DNA of 64,000 nucleotides from Hippophae tibetana (GCA_037013495.1 CM072810.1:107794398-107858397); one strand, 5' to 3'. Shown: positions 1 to 11,388, counted from the first letter of the stretch. The notes: generated from the sequence alone by a model not told the origin. Translations and numbers: made by a program.

Positions 1-180
1 TATGTTGCTACACATTGTGATGGGTATTATTATCATTCTCAACATTTGAGAAAGGGTGGAGAACTTGTTACTCATGTTTGGCTTCTTATGGCACATCTAG
101 GTATCACTGACAAGTTTCTTAGAAGTGGGGGACCTTTTGCTGATTTTTTGTTACAAACCCCTTATCTTTTTGAATCTTGA
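1..180 (+). CDS. C-terminal end of a DUF4220/DUF594-type membrane protein (partial)
   Basis: The first frame is open from base 1 to a TGA at 178-180 and encodes 59 residues. They include the stretch LRKGGELVTHVWLLMAHLG, which I recognise as the conserved C-terminal DUF594 signature of plant DUF4220/DUF594 proteins. Those are large plant membrane proteins of unknown biochemical role, with N-terminal membrane segments and this soluble tail. Only the last exon part lies in the window, so gene start, exon number and integrity cannot be judged. The tail after the signature is short and ends in a Phe-rich segment, so this could be the end of a real gene or of a duplicated fragment. Family assignment rests on the motif alone. 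Confidence 0.7.
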   Translation, partial: YVATHCDGYYYHSQHLRKGGELVTHVWLLMAHLGITDKFLRSGGPFADFLLQTPYLFES

Positions 181-955
181 ATATTATTGTATTTTTAGGA
201 CATGTTTTGTTTTAAATAAAATTTGTAAGGACGATTTTATAATTAGTGGAATTGAATTTCTAATTTTAAATAATTTTCTTTCTTTTTACTTTTATTTTTT
301 TCCACTTACTTGGGTGGCCCTTTTTTTTTGGTGTTATTAAATATATGCATTGTTAATTCATCTTTAGAAGTCTTATTTATTTTTGAATCGTATTGCTAAA
401 GATCATACATATATCATTCTAAAAACAATTTTTTTTTAAATAACTATAAAATTCATATTCACATATACATTCGAACCTTAAATCTCACAATTTTACAACT
501 GTCTGATTAGAAAGTATTTATTGAGCTGTACATGTCCAAGTTGGAGCAGTTGTAATCAACAATTTTTGAATGTTCAAAATGGATGACATCTTCCTATTGT
601 CAAGTTAAGTTTAGATCCCCAAAGAATGAAAATGACTTTTAAAACATATCTTAAAAGGTTAAATCTAACGATGATCACTTCAATATTTTAAATTGGTACT
701 TTGGTATATACTTCAAATCCCCCTTTTAGGTAGAAAGATATACTTTGGTATAAAATTAATAAAACAATTTAAATGGTAGCAGTGTTGACCTTTTGATCAA
801 TACGTTGATAAAAGCAAATATGGTAGCTAGCATTCGAAAGCTTAATGAGAGGAATTTGCTGATGGTTATTTTGGTATAAAACAAGTGTCCAAACGAAGAA
901 ATAGACAGAGATTGGAGATAGTAGCAATGATAATAAACAAGAGCTTTTTCAATTG
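181..955. other. AT-rich intergenic stretch, no gene seen
   Basis: This is 3' flank of the DUF594-type exon. No coding frame with recognisable motifs is seen on either strand. Short open frames here are hydrophobic, low-complexity translations of T-rich DNA. Confidence 0.5.
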
Positions 956-1110
956 TTTCAAGGAGGGATATCCCTCCTTTTTTTGCCACTAGCATGTCAT
1001 CTAGGTACAAAATTAGATAGACATCGTCTTCACTTTCTTGTACAAAAGTAGATAGACATCATCTTCACTTTCTTGAAACTTATAGTATACACACAAATCA
1101 TAGAAAGCAT
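956..1110 (-). mobile_element. Small Ty1/copia reverse transcriptase relic
   Basis: Read on the minus strand the segment encodes pieces resembling the copia RT core: a Cys-Val-Tyr-Tyr-Lys-Phe segment, then LILYLDDMLVAKKG, a variant of the YVDD catalytic box. The reading is broken by stops. A stretch of about 40 bp (around 1015-1075) is tandemly duplicated inside it. No LTR is visible nearby. It is dead; what the sequence shows is only the box and its immediate upstream residues. Confidence 0.55.
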
Positions 1111-2899
1111 CTTTGAAACCCAATTCTCGGTACATACTCATATAACTTCTTATACGGTGATTTTGGTGATTATTCTAACCCATCAAAGACCTCATTAATA
1201 AGTAAACCATGTCTTCTTTTCCAAGTAATTTGATGAGTTCTTAAAAAACATTAACGTGATTTATACACTTTAGTGTAAAATATATTTATATTTGCATAAT
1301 TTTGTATTTATTATTTTAATAAATCTATGTTTTTAGAATTAAGGATATGTTTTTTTCAAGTATTTTTAAGTTCAAAATAATTTAACAGATAAATACTTGG
1401 AAAATAGTATCTGAAAATATTCAATTACAAACAAAAAAAATAAAAGAATAACATATGTAAGCCTTGCATATGCTCCATCCAAATGTAAAAAGGATAAAAT
1501 ACATAAAAAAGTTTTAAAAGTACAAAAAAACATGGGCCACATCGGTGAAAAATTGTATACCGGTGGGAGAGGTTTGGGTCATGAATGAAATGGATCCCAG
1601 ATTTATGCATGCCATGATGGTGAAAAGAGTATGCCATAACGCGCGAATCTTGGATCCATTTTTCTTTATTTTTTGTAACATTGTCTAAACTTATATAAAC
1701 CCGTTACCATTGTATTTTATACACCAATTCATAGATTTTTCTTAACTTTAGAAACAATTTCTCTTTAAGAATTTTTTTTATAGTTTTAGGTTTATAGTTT
1801 TTAATTATATAGTAGTTCTTTCGATTCAATAAGCACTATTGGTAAATCTGTTTAGAGATTTTTTAGATATATAATTAATAATGAAGTTTTTTACTTGAAA
1901 GGATACACTTAAAATACAAAAACTTAATTAATTTTTTTATTTTTAGATTAATTTTATGCGCTATTCTTAGGAATATTTGTAATATTTTAATCATTTATTA
2001 ATTATAAGCATTTATGGTTGAAATTATTATGGGATAATAGTTATGTTTTTATAATTGTGAAATATTAATTTAGATAAATATTTTTATAAAATAAATTAAT
2101 TTTTAGTTCTTTATTCAAAAAGTTTACAAAGCTTATTATAGAAAAATATACTAATGACATTTTTTTCATAGTAAATTTAAAATATAAAAATTCAATATAG
2201 AATCTGATTATCTAGATCGATTTAGAGTCATTATTCTATTTCAAATATTTTTTTACAATGATTTATTATTGAGGAATATATTGAGAACATATTTCTCGTA
2301 ATAGATTTAAAATTTAGTTCTCAAATACATCAATCCTAAAGACAACTTTGACACCTTAAATTAGAGTCTAAATTATATGATCTACTTAAAGCAATGATTT
2401 AGATGGTTAATTTTTTCTTATAAATAAATCATAATTTAATATAAATCAGTTTGTGATCCGCACGTAAGGATATTAACTGGTTTATTTTAACAAAGAATAT
2501 AATCCCTATCTTAGGTTATTTTCATACAAAAAAGATAAAATCAATGATATCAATTTATATTTTTAACAATTTAATTAATAGTAAACGAGTATCAATAACT
2601 AACTAATCTATCACATAAATTCTCTATGAACATTAAATGTTTATTTGCTTGATGTTGTTGAATCTATCTTTAGATTTATGTTATTAGTTTAGATATTTTT
2701 GAAACTAAAACTTTGTGATAGGATATTTATGTTTATTTTTTATTTTTAAGAATTTTGTTGAATTATTTACAAACTACGCAATTTCTCTTTAGACCAACAT
2801 TAGAAGCATACATGTCACTTTTTATAAAATGATTTATGCACTTGCGAACTATTTAAAAAAATATAAAATTTATATATCAAGTTTTTCTGCATTAGATTT
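1111..2899. other. AT-rich intergenic stretch, nothing recognised
   Basis: The stretch is extremely AT-rich. No exon-like frame, RNA gene or clear transposon end was seen. A few short open frames lack any motif. Confidence 0.5.
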
Positions 2900-3907
2900 C
2901 AAAGCCCTCTCGTTGGTCAATGAATATTTGCTCATCAAGCTTTCCTTATAGTAAAGAAGTTCTTATATCTAGTTGATCAAATTCTAAGCTTTTATTAGCT
3001 GTATGGACAATATAACTCTAATGGATGAATGCTTCATCACTGGAGAAAAAATTTCAGTATAATTCATTCCCTGCCTTTGAGTGAACCCATTGAAACCAAA
3101 CAGTTTCTTCTTCGAGAAGATCCCATTCGAAAAAATCTTTGTCAAAAGAAAGCTTTCAAGCTTGGTCCATAATCCATATGCAAAAGTCTCTATTCTCACT
3201 TGCCTAATCACAAATTCAAATAGTTAAGGATAAAACTTGTGAATGGATTTTCAAGAATCTCAGTTTTCTTCTAAATAATTATATCAGTTGATGTTTTATC
3301 TAATGCAATGTCTACTTTTTTTATGTACAAGCGTAGCCTTCATTTTCTTGAATTATACACCAAAATTACTACTACCATCAAATTCATCAATCTCCAATTT
3401 CAATGACCCCATACTTCTTTCCTTCATAGTCATATTCATCATAATATCATTTCTTGATCTTCTCAAATAGGCTATGATACCAATTGTTATGAAATTGATC
3501 CAAGAATATAATGAAGTCAATGAATAATCCAAGTACTACTTCTTTTGATTTATTACGATTAAAATAATAATTATTCCTTAAAAAGAATTGATCACAATAA
3601 ATGCTTATAGCCAACCACAACTATCATCTTCTCTTAACAATTTCAGTGACACCAAAAGCTTCTCATCAAGAATAGTTTACAAGCTTATTCTTGATACTCT
3701 TTAACAACTCTTGCTTCTTTAATATTCTCTTACTTATCTTAACTCTAACTAACTTTATTTATAGCACTTAACCAACACAAGATATAAGTATATTAGTTAC
3801 AATACAGTGTTATACCTATACATTCAGTTAGCATATTTATGCAAGGCTTACAAACGCGAACTGTGTATTCTATAAGCCTTATTAGTGACTGTATTCTTAG
3901 CCACACA
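2900..3907 (-). mobile_element. Deleted Ty1/copia element: LTR, primer site and RT fragment
   Basis: On the minus strand 3211-2984 encodes a fragment ending GFTQRQGMNYTEIFSPVMKH, the copia RT N-terminal region (usual form: AKGFTQ, then DYxExFxPV). Below 2984 the frame continues only with shifts, giving remnants of the following [17 protein letters not shown] box. At 3471-3482 is a degenerate primer-binding site, GCTATGATACCA (minus strand TGGTATCATAGC, like the initiator-Met tRNA site). It is followed by a probable LTR starting at 3485. Gag, protease and integrase are missing between primer site and RT, so most of the interior has been deleted. The element is inactive. Confidence 0.6.
3485..3907 (-). 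repeat. Probable 5' LTR of the deleted copia relic
   Basis: The segment starts TGTTATG next to the primer site and ends near CCACACA. The minus strand holds a TATA-like CTATAAATA around 3750-3762. The outer edge is approximate because there is no second LTR to compare. Confidence 0.45.
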
Positions 3908-3924
3908 TTATAAATCTATTTGAT

Positions 3925-4545
3925 AATGTATTTGATAGGTGCAATAGCTACCATATGTTTTCACAAGACAATGAGCTTCCATCCCAAAAGATTAAGCCAT
4001 TGGGTAGGCTGACTCATGTATTTATAAACGCATGCTCCTATTAGTATTTTATCAATGTAAGACTTGTTTTCTTTTCACTTCTCAACAAGCCCCCCCAAAA
4101 CAAGACTCATTTGGCTTGCCTAGATCCACACTACGACTCATAATCAATCTAAATGATCTACCATGTTTACCCTCCTTAAATTTTTAACCTTAATCCGCCT
4201 TATTTACTCAAGGTTTCAAGTTCAACATCTTCCATTGAAGTTTGACTTTAACCTATATTATTTGTCCAAGGTTTTCAGATCCTTTATATTTAGCTTTTGG
4301 AATGGGCCCACATTACTACAAGGTTTTAAAGAATTTCATTTCAAGTCCAACCTAACTTATATTTCATAAATTCACACAAAATAATAATCATATGATTTGA
4401 TGTCATTTGATAGGTCCAATAGTTAACATAGATTTTTACTAGACAATGAACTATATTCCAAAAATTAACTCATTGATTGAGGTTCATTCATGCACTTATA
4501 AATTATAAATCTATACTGTCATTCATATTTTATTGAGAAACTTTT
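3925..4545 (-). repeat. Candidate miniature LTR element (TRIM-like)
   Basis: Two similar direct repeats of about 150 bp, near 3930-4085 and 4400-4545, both contain a run reading like ATTTGATAGGT, then CAATAG, then AGACAATGA. They flank about 310 bp without coding capacity. Next to the left repeat is a C-rich run (CCCCCCC at 4088-4095) which on the minus strand is a polypurine tract adjoining an LTR. This layout fits a terminal-repeat retrotransposon in miniature on the minus strand. The interior and right repeat recur at 29.9-30.3 kb. No clean target duplication was identified, so the class is inferred. Confidence 0.4.
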
Positions 4546-5309
4546 TTTTCTTCTTAATCTTTTTTTCTTTTACTTCAATAGTTGGATTAAAGGATTTTAT
4601 TTGATTTAAATTTGTGGTTATCCATAATATATATATATAATTCATTTTTTTCGAATGAAAAAAATGCATATTTGTAATGTAATTTTTTTAGTATGCAGAG
4701 GTTTTGTTGGTTGTGGAGAAATTTTTTTATTTTGAAACACGTCTTGCATGAATTATCAAAGAAATTAGTGATCCTTTTTCCATTAAAAATAAATAATAAA
4801 AAAATAAATAAAATTCCCTTAGGCCTATTATTTAAAAGACTTTATTTAGATTTAATTATATAACATTATCCCACTAGTAAATAAATAAAATTTCATTTAA
4901 AAAAACATATATTATTTTAAACTATATGAATAAATAAATAATACGTGCACATGAACGTTTTATTTTCTTTGATCAAAATTATTTATTGGTGTTGCCCTAA
5001 GTTTTAATGAATTATTAAAATATTTTGATTTGATATAATATGTGAAGGGGATTGCATTAATGCATAACTTAATCGCTTCACTAAATTTAAACACGTTGTG
5101 CGAGCGGGCTGTTGGTTTAAACTAAGAAAAAAATGTATCCTTCTTGTCATTTTCTTCATTTTATATGTGCAAGTTGACTCATATCTGTTTCATCAAAAAT
5201 GAAAAAAAGAAGAAGAAGAAGCCAAAAAGTCTTTGTTCTATACATTTATTATCTCTTCATGAATAAGGTAACATAATAGCTAGCATCTGAAATAGAAAGA
5301 AAGAAAAAA
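4546..5309. other. Upstream region of the first MATH copy
   Basis: This is AT-rich DNA with no gene. It is closely matched by 30.3-31.12 kb upstream of the second MATH copy, with small indels. It therefore belongs to the duplicated block and probably contains the ancestral MATH promoter and 5' untranslated region. Confidence 0.5.
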
Positions 5310-6362
5310 ATGTTATCTAAATTTAAGAAAGGCCATCCTGCTGCTAAAATCAGCCATGAACAACCAGGTACTTTACTTCTATTTTCCAAATAATTAATTA
5401 TCAATTAAAGTTTGCAAATTTATTTTATTATTATTATTTTTTTTTTCATCGAATGTTTTACTGATGAAGTTAAGATTGAGAGGCGCAGAAATTTGTAGAT
5501 ACAGAAGGGAACTCCCTCCTGCGGACTACTCGGTGAAAATAGAATCATTCTCATCAGTCAAGGAAAAGGGTGAAAAGTTTGAATCTGATGCTTTTGAAGC
5601 TCAAGGCCATAGATGGTGATCAGTTTGATTAATTAATAATCATTTTTATTTTCTTAAATCAATATCTAAAATAAAATTATATTAATTTTAATCTTTCAGG
5701 AGATCATATATAATCATTAGATAATATATATCTGAGGCCTAAGTATGATTTTGTTGTATTAATTTTGTAAAATATATATGCATTTTCACAGGAGATTATG
5801 CTTATATCCGAATGGTAACAGAGATGAGGATTTACGACCCAAGAAAAAAGAAAAGAATTATAATAACGTATCACTCTATCTGAATATTGTGGATACTGAT
5901 GCTTATCCAAGTAGCTGGCAAGTTCATGTGAACTTTAAGTTATTTATATTTGATGCAAAGCATTACAATTATTTGACCACTCAAGGTAATTAAGCACCTT
6001 ATTCTATTTTGTTTTTATTATTTTGTATGCTTGTTAATTAAGCACTTATTGATATCACATACACAATTAATTGGTACCCCCAAAATAACACACTACACTA
6101 TTAGCTAGGGACGACAGACATGGTTGGTTATTATTAGTATTACTGTAAATATAAATAACTATATTTTAAACTCTAAATTATAAAAAGTAGACTCAAAAGT
6201 TGAATTAGATTAACCCCATTTCGGCTATCAAACAGGTGGATCATATTCATTTGGAATGTTTAGCCCTAATTTAGACTCACTTATTTAATAAATATGTGAA
6301 GATAGGTAGATTCATTTTTGACCCAACCAATTTAACCTTAACCCAAATCCATGTAAAGGTTT

Positions 6363-6672
6363 TGTAGAAAAAACAAGAAATAACTCTACACAAAAGAGTT
6401 CTCTAGTTTGTATTATTTTCTTCATGTTTTCATTACAATTGTATAGCTATTTATAAGGAAATTTTATTCCTTCAATTACTCTTTAAATTAAGCATTCCTT
6501 GTTTTACTCCTTGAATTAAGGATTCCTTGTTTTACTCCTTGAATTAAGGATCCCTTGTTTTACTCCTTGAATTAAGGATTCCTTGTTTTACTCCTTGAAT
6601 TAAGCTCCTTGTTTTATTCCTTGAATTAAGGTCCTTGTGTTTATTCTTTGAATTAAGAACTAATATCCAATA
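6363..6672 (-). repeat. 3' LTR of the young copia element
   Basis: This 310-bp LTR is identical to 11079-11388. Around 6480-6650 it holds about six imperfect copies of a repeat of roughly 28 bp containing TTCCTTGTTTTACTCC. In element sense these lie in the U3 part. A TATA-like GCTATTTATAAGG (minus CCTTATAAATAGC) lies near 6447-6460. Confidence 0.92.
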
Positions 6673-6686
6673 CTCCCCCTCAAGCT
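6673..6686 (-). other. Polypurine tract of the young copia element
   Basis: The plus strand reads CTCCCCCTCAAGCT, which is AGCTTGAGGGGGAG in element sense, directly abutting the 3' LTR. It overlaps the gag-pol stop codon. Confidence 0.85.
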
Positions 6687-9600
6687 GGATCCAGAAGATT
6701 TATGGATCCAAGCTTGGACAAAAGTCGTTGAAATTGATGAGAAGCCAAGGGCTTGGTGAAGATGTCAGCCAGTTGGTCGAAGCTTTTTGTATAATGTGTC
6801 TGAATCACCTGTGATTGAACTTGTTCACGAACGTAATGACAATCAACTTCAATGTGTTTCGTCCTCTCGTGAAACACTGGGTTTGATGCTATATGCATAG
6901 CTGCCTGATTGTCACAAAATAAGGACATAGGAAGAGTTGTAGGAACACCTAAATCACACAGAAGACCTTTAAGCCATATCAACTCACACGCAGTTGAAGC
7001 CATTGCACGATACTCTGCTTCGGCACTTGATCTGGCAATCACAGTTTGCTTCTTACTCTTCCATGTGACCAAGTTTCCACCGACAAATGTACAGTAGCCA
7101 GTGGTGGACTTGCGATCAATTGCATTCCCTGCCCAATCAGCATCACAATACCCCATGATTTGTGTGTTGTCATTCTTCTTCATGATAATACCACGACCCA
7201 CTGATCCTTTTAAGTAGCGTAAGATCCTTTTAACAAGGGTCAAATGCTCAAGTGTTGGGGAGTGCATGAATTGGCTCACAATACTTACAGAATATGTGAT
7301 GTCAGGTCTGGTGATTGTTAGGTAGATCAACTTACCAACCAGTCGTTGGTAATAACTTATATCCCTGAGTGGCGTGCCCTTCAAGCTAGGTTTGAGCTTG
7401 CTGTCAAGAGGGGTAATGGCTGGTTTAGCATCGCTCATGTTAGCTTCCTTAAGCAAATCTAGGATATATTTCCTTTGGTTAAGAAAGAGTCCCTTGTGCG
7501 AGGTTGCCATTTCTATACCAAGAAAGTACTTCAATATCCCAAGGTCTTTAATTGCAAACCTTTGTTTGAGGGACTGTTTGAGGTTGAAAATCTCGTCAGC
7601 ATTATCACCTGTAATTATCAGATCATCTACATAAATCAGCACAACCAATTTGCCCATAGCTCCTGTGCGAACAAATAGTGAGGAATCGGCATTGCTGCTT
7701 TTGAAACCAACACTAGTGAGAACTGAGCTTAGCTTGGCATACCAAGCTCGTGGGGACTGTTTCAAACCATAAATGGATTTGTGCAATTTGCACACTAAAT
7801 CCAGTTCATTGCTTTGAGGATGCCCAGGTGGCAATTTCATATAGACTTCTTCTTTGAGATCACCATGCAAAAATGCATTCTTCACATCCATTTGGTACAT
7901 AGACCACCCCTTGTTTACAGCCACAGACAGTAACACTCTTACCGTGTTCATTTTTGCAACAGGTGCAAATGTTTCTTTGTAATCCACCTCGAATGTTTGA
8001 GTGAATCCCCGAGCCACCAATCTTGCTTTATACCTCTCAATTGATCCATCTGACTTGAATTTGAGCTTATAGATCCATTTGCAACCCACAACTTTCTTGC
8101 CTTTTGGAAGTTTGGTGATGCTCCATGTGTTGTGTTGATCTAGGGCTTTAAGTTCTTCTTGCATGGCTTCCTTCCACACCTCTTGGCTGTTGGCCTCATG
8201 AAAGTTTTGAGGCTCACTGTAACTCGATATAGTGCTGAGGAATGCGGCATGGGTTGGTGTCACTCTCTTATATGACACATAATTTGAGATGGGATGTGTG
8301 GGTTTGTAGGTGACAAAGTCTTGAAGTCTTGTGGGAGGTTGCCTAACACGCATTGGATTACGTCGTGGAGCAGAAGGAGTTATCTCACACTCGTTCACAT
8401 CTTGTACCATATTGTGAGGATCATCTTGATTATCACCATCTTCATGCAGTGTACCATTAAGACGAGACCCTTCATTGTTACTTTCAGTGAGAGATGCATC
8501 AATGTTGACATGGCTGGGATCTTGTTGTTGTGGAGCCTCAAGTTCGATTCTTGGTAATGGAAACACATCCAAGATGTCATCCCCTTGACTTGTGATTTCA
8601 TGTGACTTGCTAAAAAAAGGGTTAGTTTCATAAAATCGAACATCTTTAGACACAATTAATCTCCTAAGTTGGGGATCATAACACTTATATCCCTTTTGTG
8701 TAGATGAATAACCAAGAAAAATACATTTAACAGCTCTAGGATCCAATTTATCTCGATGATGAGATTGAATATGTACAAAACAGATGCAACCAAAGACTCT
8801 AAGGTGTGAAAGGTTAATTTTCCTTCCTTTCATGACCTCTAGAGGAGACTTGAAATCTAAGACTCGACTGGGTAATCTATTGATGATGTAAGCAGCTGCC
8901 ATAACCCCTTGGGACCAGAATCTCTTTGGTACATTCATTTGTAGCATTAATGCTCTAGTTTTTTCAAGTAAGTCCCGATTTTTGCGTTCAGCTACACCAT
9001 TTTGTTGAGGTGTGCCAACACAACTTGTTTGATGCATAATGCCATGAATGCTCAAATATTGTTTCATGATATGGGACATGTATTCGGTGCCATTGTCAGA
9101 CCTTAAGGTTTGAATTTTAGAAGAAAAGTGATTTTTAACAAGATTATGAAAGTCCTTAAATACTTCCATAACTTCATTTTTAGACTTTAAAAGATATAAC
9201 CATGTGACTCGAGAGAAATCATCAACAAAAATCACAAAATACTTATAACCATCAAAAGATTCATTAATTGGTCCCCATACATCTGAATGAACTAGTTCAA
9301 AACACTTACTAGCCCTAGACAAGGAAGAATTAAAAGGCAATCTAGTGGCCTTAGACAAGTGGCAAGTTTCACATGCAATTTCATCATTTCCTAAGTTTGG
9401 AAATAAAGTTGACAAAATTGGTAGAGAAGGGTGAGCTAAACGTTGATGCCACAATTGATTATCTTGGATAGGATTAAACTTAGCTTGAAACCCTCTGGGA
9501 TTGCTCTTGGATATGTAATAGAGACCATCTAAGTAAAACCCTTCACCAATCGTCTTTTTGGTGACACAATCCTGAAAAATGACATTGTGAGGAGAAAAAA

Positions 9601-11011
9601 TGGCTAAGCAATTCAAGGTATTTGTGATTTTTCCTACAGACAGAAGTTGGAAAGGAAAGGAAGGTACATATAAAACTGCCGACTCGATTTCATCTGACAT
9701 TAATTTTATTTTTTCCTTTCCTAAAACCTTTACATTCTCACCATTTGCAATTGAAACTTGTGAAGGATTTGCTAATTTTTCAAACTTATGAGACTTTGAC
9801 ACATGGTTTGTCATATGATCTGTGGCACCTGAATCTACAACCCAAAAATCATGCAACATATTTATTTTAAGAGCAGTTTTAAAGGCTTTTATGATACCTT
9901 GCATGTCCTCTTGTGGTATGAGTTTTGTATCTGCCAAGAAGCCCGCAAACTTGCCTAGCAATGCTGTTGAGTTTCCTTCTTCTATGCTATCTACACAGTC
10001 AATTCTAGCTCCTCTTGTCTTGCTTTGAAGATACAACATAAACTCATTCATGAGTTCAGCTGGATTCGCTGTGAAGTTCTTGAATGGATCAGACCCATTA
10101 GAGGTAGAGGCAAAAGCATGATTAGCACGGAGTCCAGTACGATTCACTTTCTGTAAACCCTTATCCTTTATAAAATCAGGTTTTAATTCTGGATGTAGAA
10201 TCCAACATGTGTCCTTAACATGGCCCGTATGGTTGCAATGTTGACACTTCAAGTTTGGATGCTTCCCTTTGTACTTCCTCTCGTTGGTTAGATAGGCTCT
10301 TGCCTCAGGTGAACTAGCCATTGTATCCGTGTTCATGACTTTCCTTCTTACTTCTTCACGTTGAATTGTCGCACATACATTGGTGAAGGAAGGAAGTTCA
10401 GTATTCATGAGTATATGGCATCGTATATCTTCATATGTTGAATCCAGACTGGACAAAAGTTGAAATATCTTATCTTCTTTCGCTCTCTTTCGTAGCAGAG
10501 CTACATCGGTTGTATGAGAACGATATATTTCCAACTCATTCCACATGCTTTTCATGCTTCCTAAGAGTTGTACAAAAGGCTTGCCATCTTGTTGCAGATC
10601 TGAGATGTCTTTCTTTAATTGAAAAACTCGTGCAGCATTATTTTGACTGCCATACATTTCCTTGACCGTCTCCCATAGTTGGTATGCAGATTCAGAGTAA
10701 CTGAATATTTCAGCTAATTTACGTTCCATGGAATTTAGGAGCCATGACATAACCAGCTGATCCTTACTAAGCCAGGATTCATAGGTTGGTGAGGAAACAT
10801 CAGGTACTTCGATGCTTCCATTTATGAACCCCAACTTGGACCTTCCACCTAGAGCCAGAGACACTGCTCTTGACCAAGGCAAGTAATTAAACTCATTCAA
10901 CAAGACTGAGCTTAATCTTTGATTTGGGTTGACATCCACCTCATGCATATTCATGAAGGAAAGCACTGATGAACTTTCAGCTTCTGATCCTAGCGGCTTG
11001 TCTTCAGCCAT
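6680..11011 (-). CDS. Copia gag-pol polyprotein, intact
   Basis: This is a single frame of 1443 residues. I place the start at the Met beginning MAEDKPLG (11011), because the frame's earlier Met, 27 residues upstream, falls inside the LTR before the primer site. Domains in order, approximate residues: gag (1-240); CCHC zinc knuckle CQHCNHTGHVKDTC (~255); aspartic protease WVVDSGATDHM (~390); pre-integrase LWHQRLAHPS (~520); integrase core from HSDVWGP (~575), with SDNGTEY and QQNGVAERKN; reverse transcriptase from about 960 with YVDDLIITG (~1128); RNase H with CDADWAG (~1290) and SSAEAEYRAM (~1330), ending near ADIFTKPL. All catalytic motifs I looked for are present. The length is typical for plant copia polyproteins. 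The product would form cytoplasmic virus-like particles, copy the RNA and integrate the DNA. Confidence 0.93.
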   Translation of the reverse strand: MAEDKPLGSEAESSSVLSFMNMHEVDVNPNQRLSSVLLNEFNYLPWSRAVSLALGGRSKLGFINGSIEVPDVSSPTYESWLSKDQLVMSWLLNSMERKLAEIFSYSESAYQLWETVKEMYGSQNNAARVFQLKKDISDLQQDGKPFVQLLGSMKSMWNELEIYRSHTTDVALLRKRAKEDKIFQLLSSLDSTYEDIRCHILMNTELPSFTNVCATIQREEVRRKVMNTDTMASSPEARAYLTNERKYKGKHPNLKCQHCNHTGHVKDTCWILHPELKPDFIKDKGLQKVNRTGLRANHAFASTSNGSDPFKNFTANPAELMNEFMLYLQSKTRGARIDCVDSIEEGNSTALLGKFAGFLADTKLIPQEDMQGIIKAFKTALKINMLHDFWVVDSGATDHMTNHVSKSHKFEKLANPSQVSIANGENVKVLGKEKIKLMSDEIESAVLYVPSFPFQLLSVGKITNTLNCLAIFSPHNVIFQDCVTKKTIGEGFYLDGLYYISKSNPRGFQAKFNPIQDNQLWHQRLAHPSLPILSTLFPNLGNDEIACETCHLSKATRLPFNSSLSRASKCFELVHSDVWGPINESFDGYKYFVIFVDDFSRVTWLYLLKSKNEVMEVFKDFHNLVKNHFSSKIQTLRSDNGTEYMSHIMKQYLSIHGIMHQTSCVGTPQQNGVAERKNRDLLEKTRALMLQMNVPKRFWSQGVMAAAYIINRLPSRVLDFKSPLEVMKGRKINLSHLRVFGCICFVHIQSHHRDKLDPRAVKCIFLGYSSTQKGYKCYDPQLRRLIVSKDVRFYETNPFFSKSHEITSQGDDILDVFPLPRIELEAPQQQDPSHVNIDASLTESNNEGSRLNGTLHEDGDNQDDPHNMVQDVNECEITPSAPRRNPMRVRQPPTRLQDFVTYKPTHPISNYVSYKRVTPTHAAFLSTISSYSEPQNFHEANSQEVWKEAMQEELKALDQHNTWSITKLPKGKKVVGCKWIYKLKFKSDGSIERYKARLVARGFTQTFEVDYKETFAPVAKMNTVRVLLSVAVNKGWSMYQMDVKNAFLHGDLKEEVYMKLPPGHPQSNELDLVCKLHKSIYGLKQSPRAWYAKLSSVLTSVGFKSSNADSSLFVRTGAMGKLVVLIYVDDLIITGDNADEIFNLKQSLKQRFAIKDLGILKYFLGIEMATSHKGLFLNQRKYILDLLKEANMSDAKPAITPLDSKLKPSLKGTPLRDISYYQRLVGKLIYLTITRPDITYSVSIVSQFMHSPTLEHLTLVKRILRYLKGSVGRGIIMKKNDNTQIMGYCDADWAGNAIDRKSTTGYCTFVGGNLVTWKSKKQTVIARSSAEAEYRAMASTACELIWLKGLLCDLGVPTTLPMSLFCDNQAAMHIASNPVFHERTKHIEVDCHYVREQVQSQVIQTHYTKSFDQLADIFTKPLASHQFQRLLSKLGSINLLDPA

Positions 11012-11066
11012 TTCAAAGATTGAAGATGCTAAGATAATAATAAAGCAGAAGCAAGTTAATTTTCCT

Positions 11067-11078
11067 GCTTTGATACCA
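11067..11078 (-). other. Primer-binding site of the young copia element
   Basis: The plus strand reads GCTTTGATACCA, which is TGGTATCAAAGC in element sense. This is one mismatch from the usual TGGTATCAGAGC complementary to initiator Met tRNA. It abuts the 5' LTR directly. Confidence 0.85.
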
Positions 11079-11388
11079 TGTAGAAAAAACAAGAAATAAC
11101 TCTACACAAAAGAGTTCTCTAGTTTGTATTATTTTCTTCATGTTTTCATTACAATTGTATAGCTATTTATAAGGAAATTTTATTCCTTCAATTACTCTTT
11201 AAATTAAGCATTCCTTGTTTTACTCCTTGAATTAAGGATTCCTTGTTTTACTCCTTGAATTAAGGATCCCTTGTTTTACTCCTTGAATTAAGGATTCCTT
11301 GTTTTACTCCTTGAATTAAGCTCCTTGTTTTATTCCTTGAATTAAGGTCCTTGTGTTTATTCTTTGAATTAAGAACTAATATCCAATA
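11079..11388 (-). repeat. 5' LTR of the young copia element
   Basis: This 310-bp LTR is the partner of 6363-6672 and identical to it by eye. It would drive transcription leftward through gag-pol, against the direction of the MATH pseudogene. Confidence 0.92.

Larger units (their letters stand above)
6363..11388 (-). mobile_element. Young, apparently complete Ty1/copia retrotransposon
   Basis: The element is 5026 bp, flanked by the 5-bp target duplication GGTTT (6358-6362 and 11389-11393). The empty site is preserved in the paralogous block at about 32.14 kb, which proves the insertion. Its two 310-bp LTRs are identical in every base I compared, indicating recent insertion. It has a primer site, a polypurine tract and one uninterrupted gag-pol frame. 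It lies in intron 3 of MATH copy A, in opposite orientation to that gene. Both LTRs begin TA rather than TG (element sense TATTGG...TCTACA), which is slightly unusual. It may be capable of transposition; no expression evidence can be read from DNA. Confidence 0.93.

Noticed and set aside
3910..4400. Possible exon in the 4163-4369 frame
   Set aside because: No motif; it lies inside the candidate miniature LTR element and is not kept open in the copy at 30 kb.
5704..5910. 68-residue minus-strand frame opposite MATH exon 3 (also at 31485-31691)
   Set aside because: Conserved only because the opposite strand is a duplicated MATH exon.
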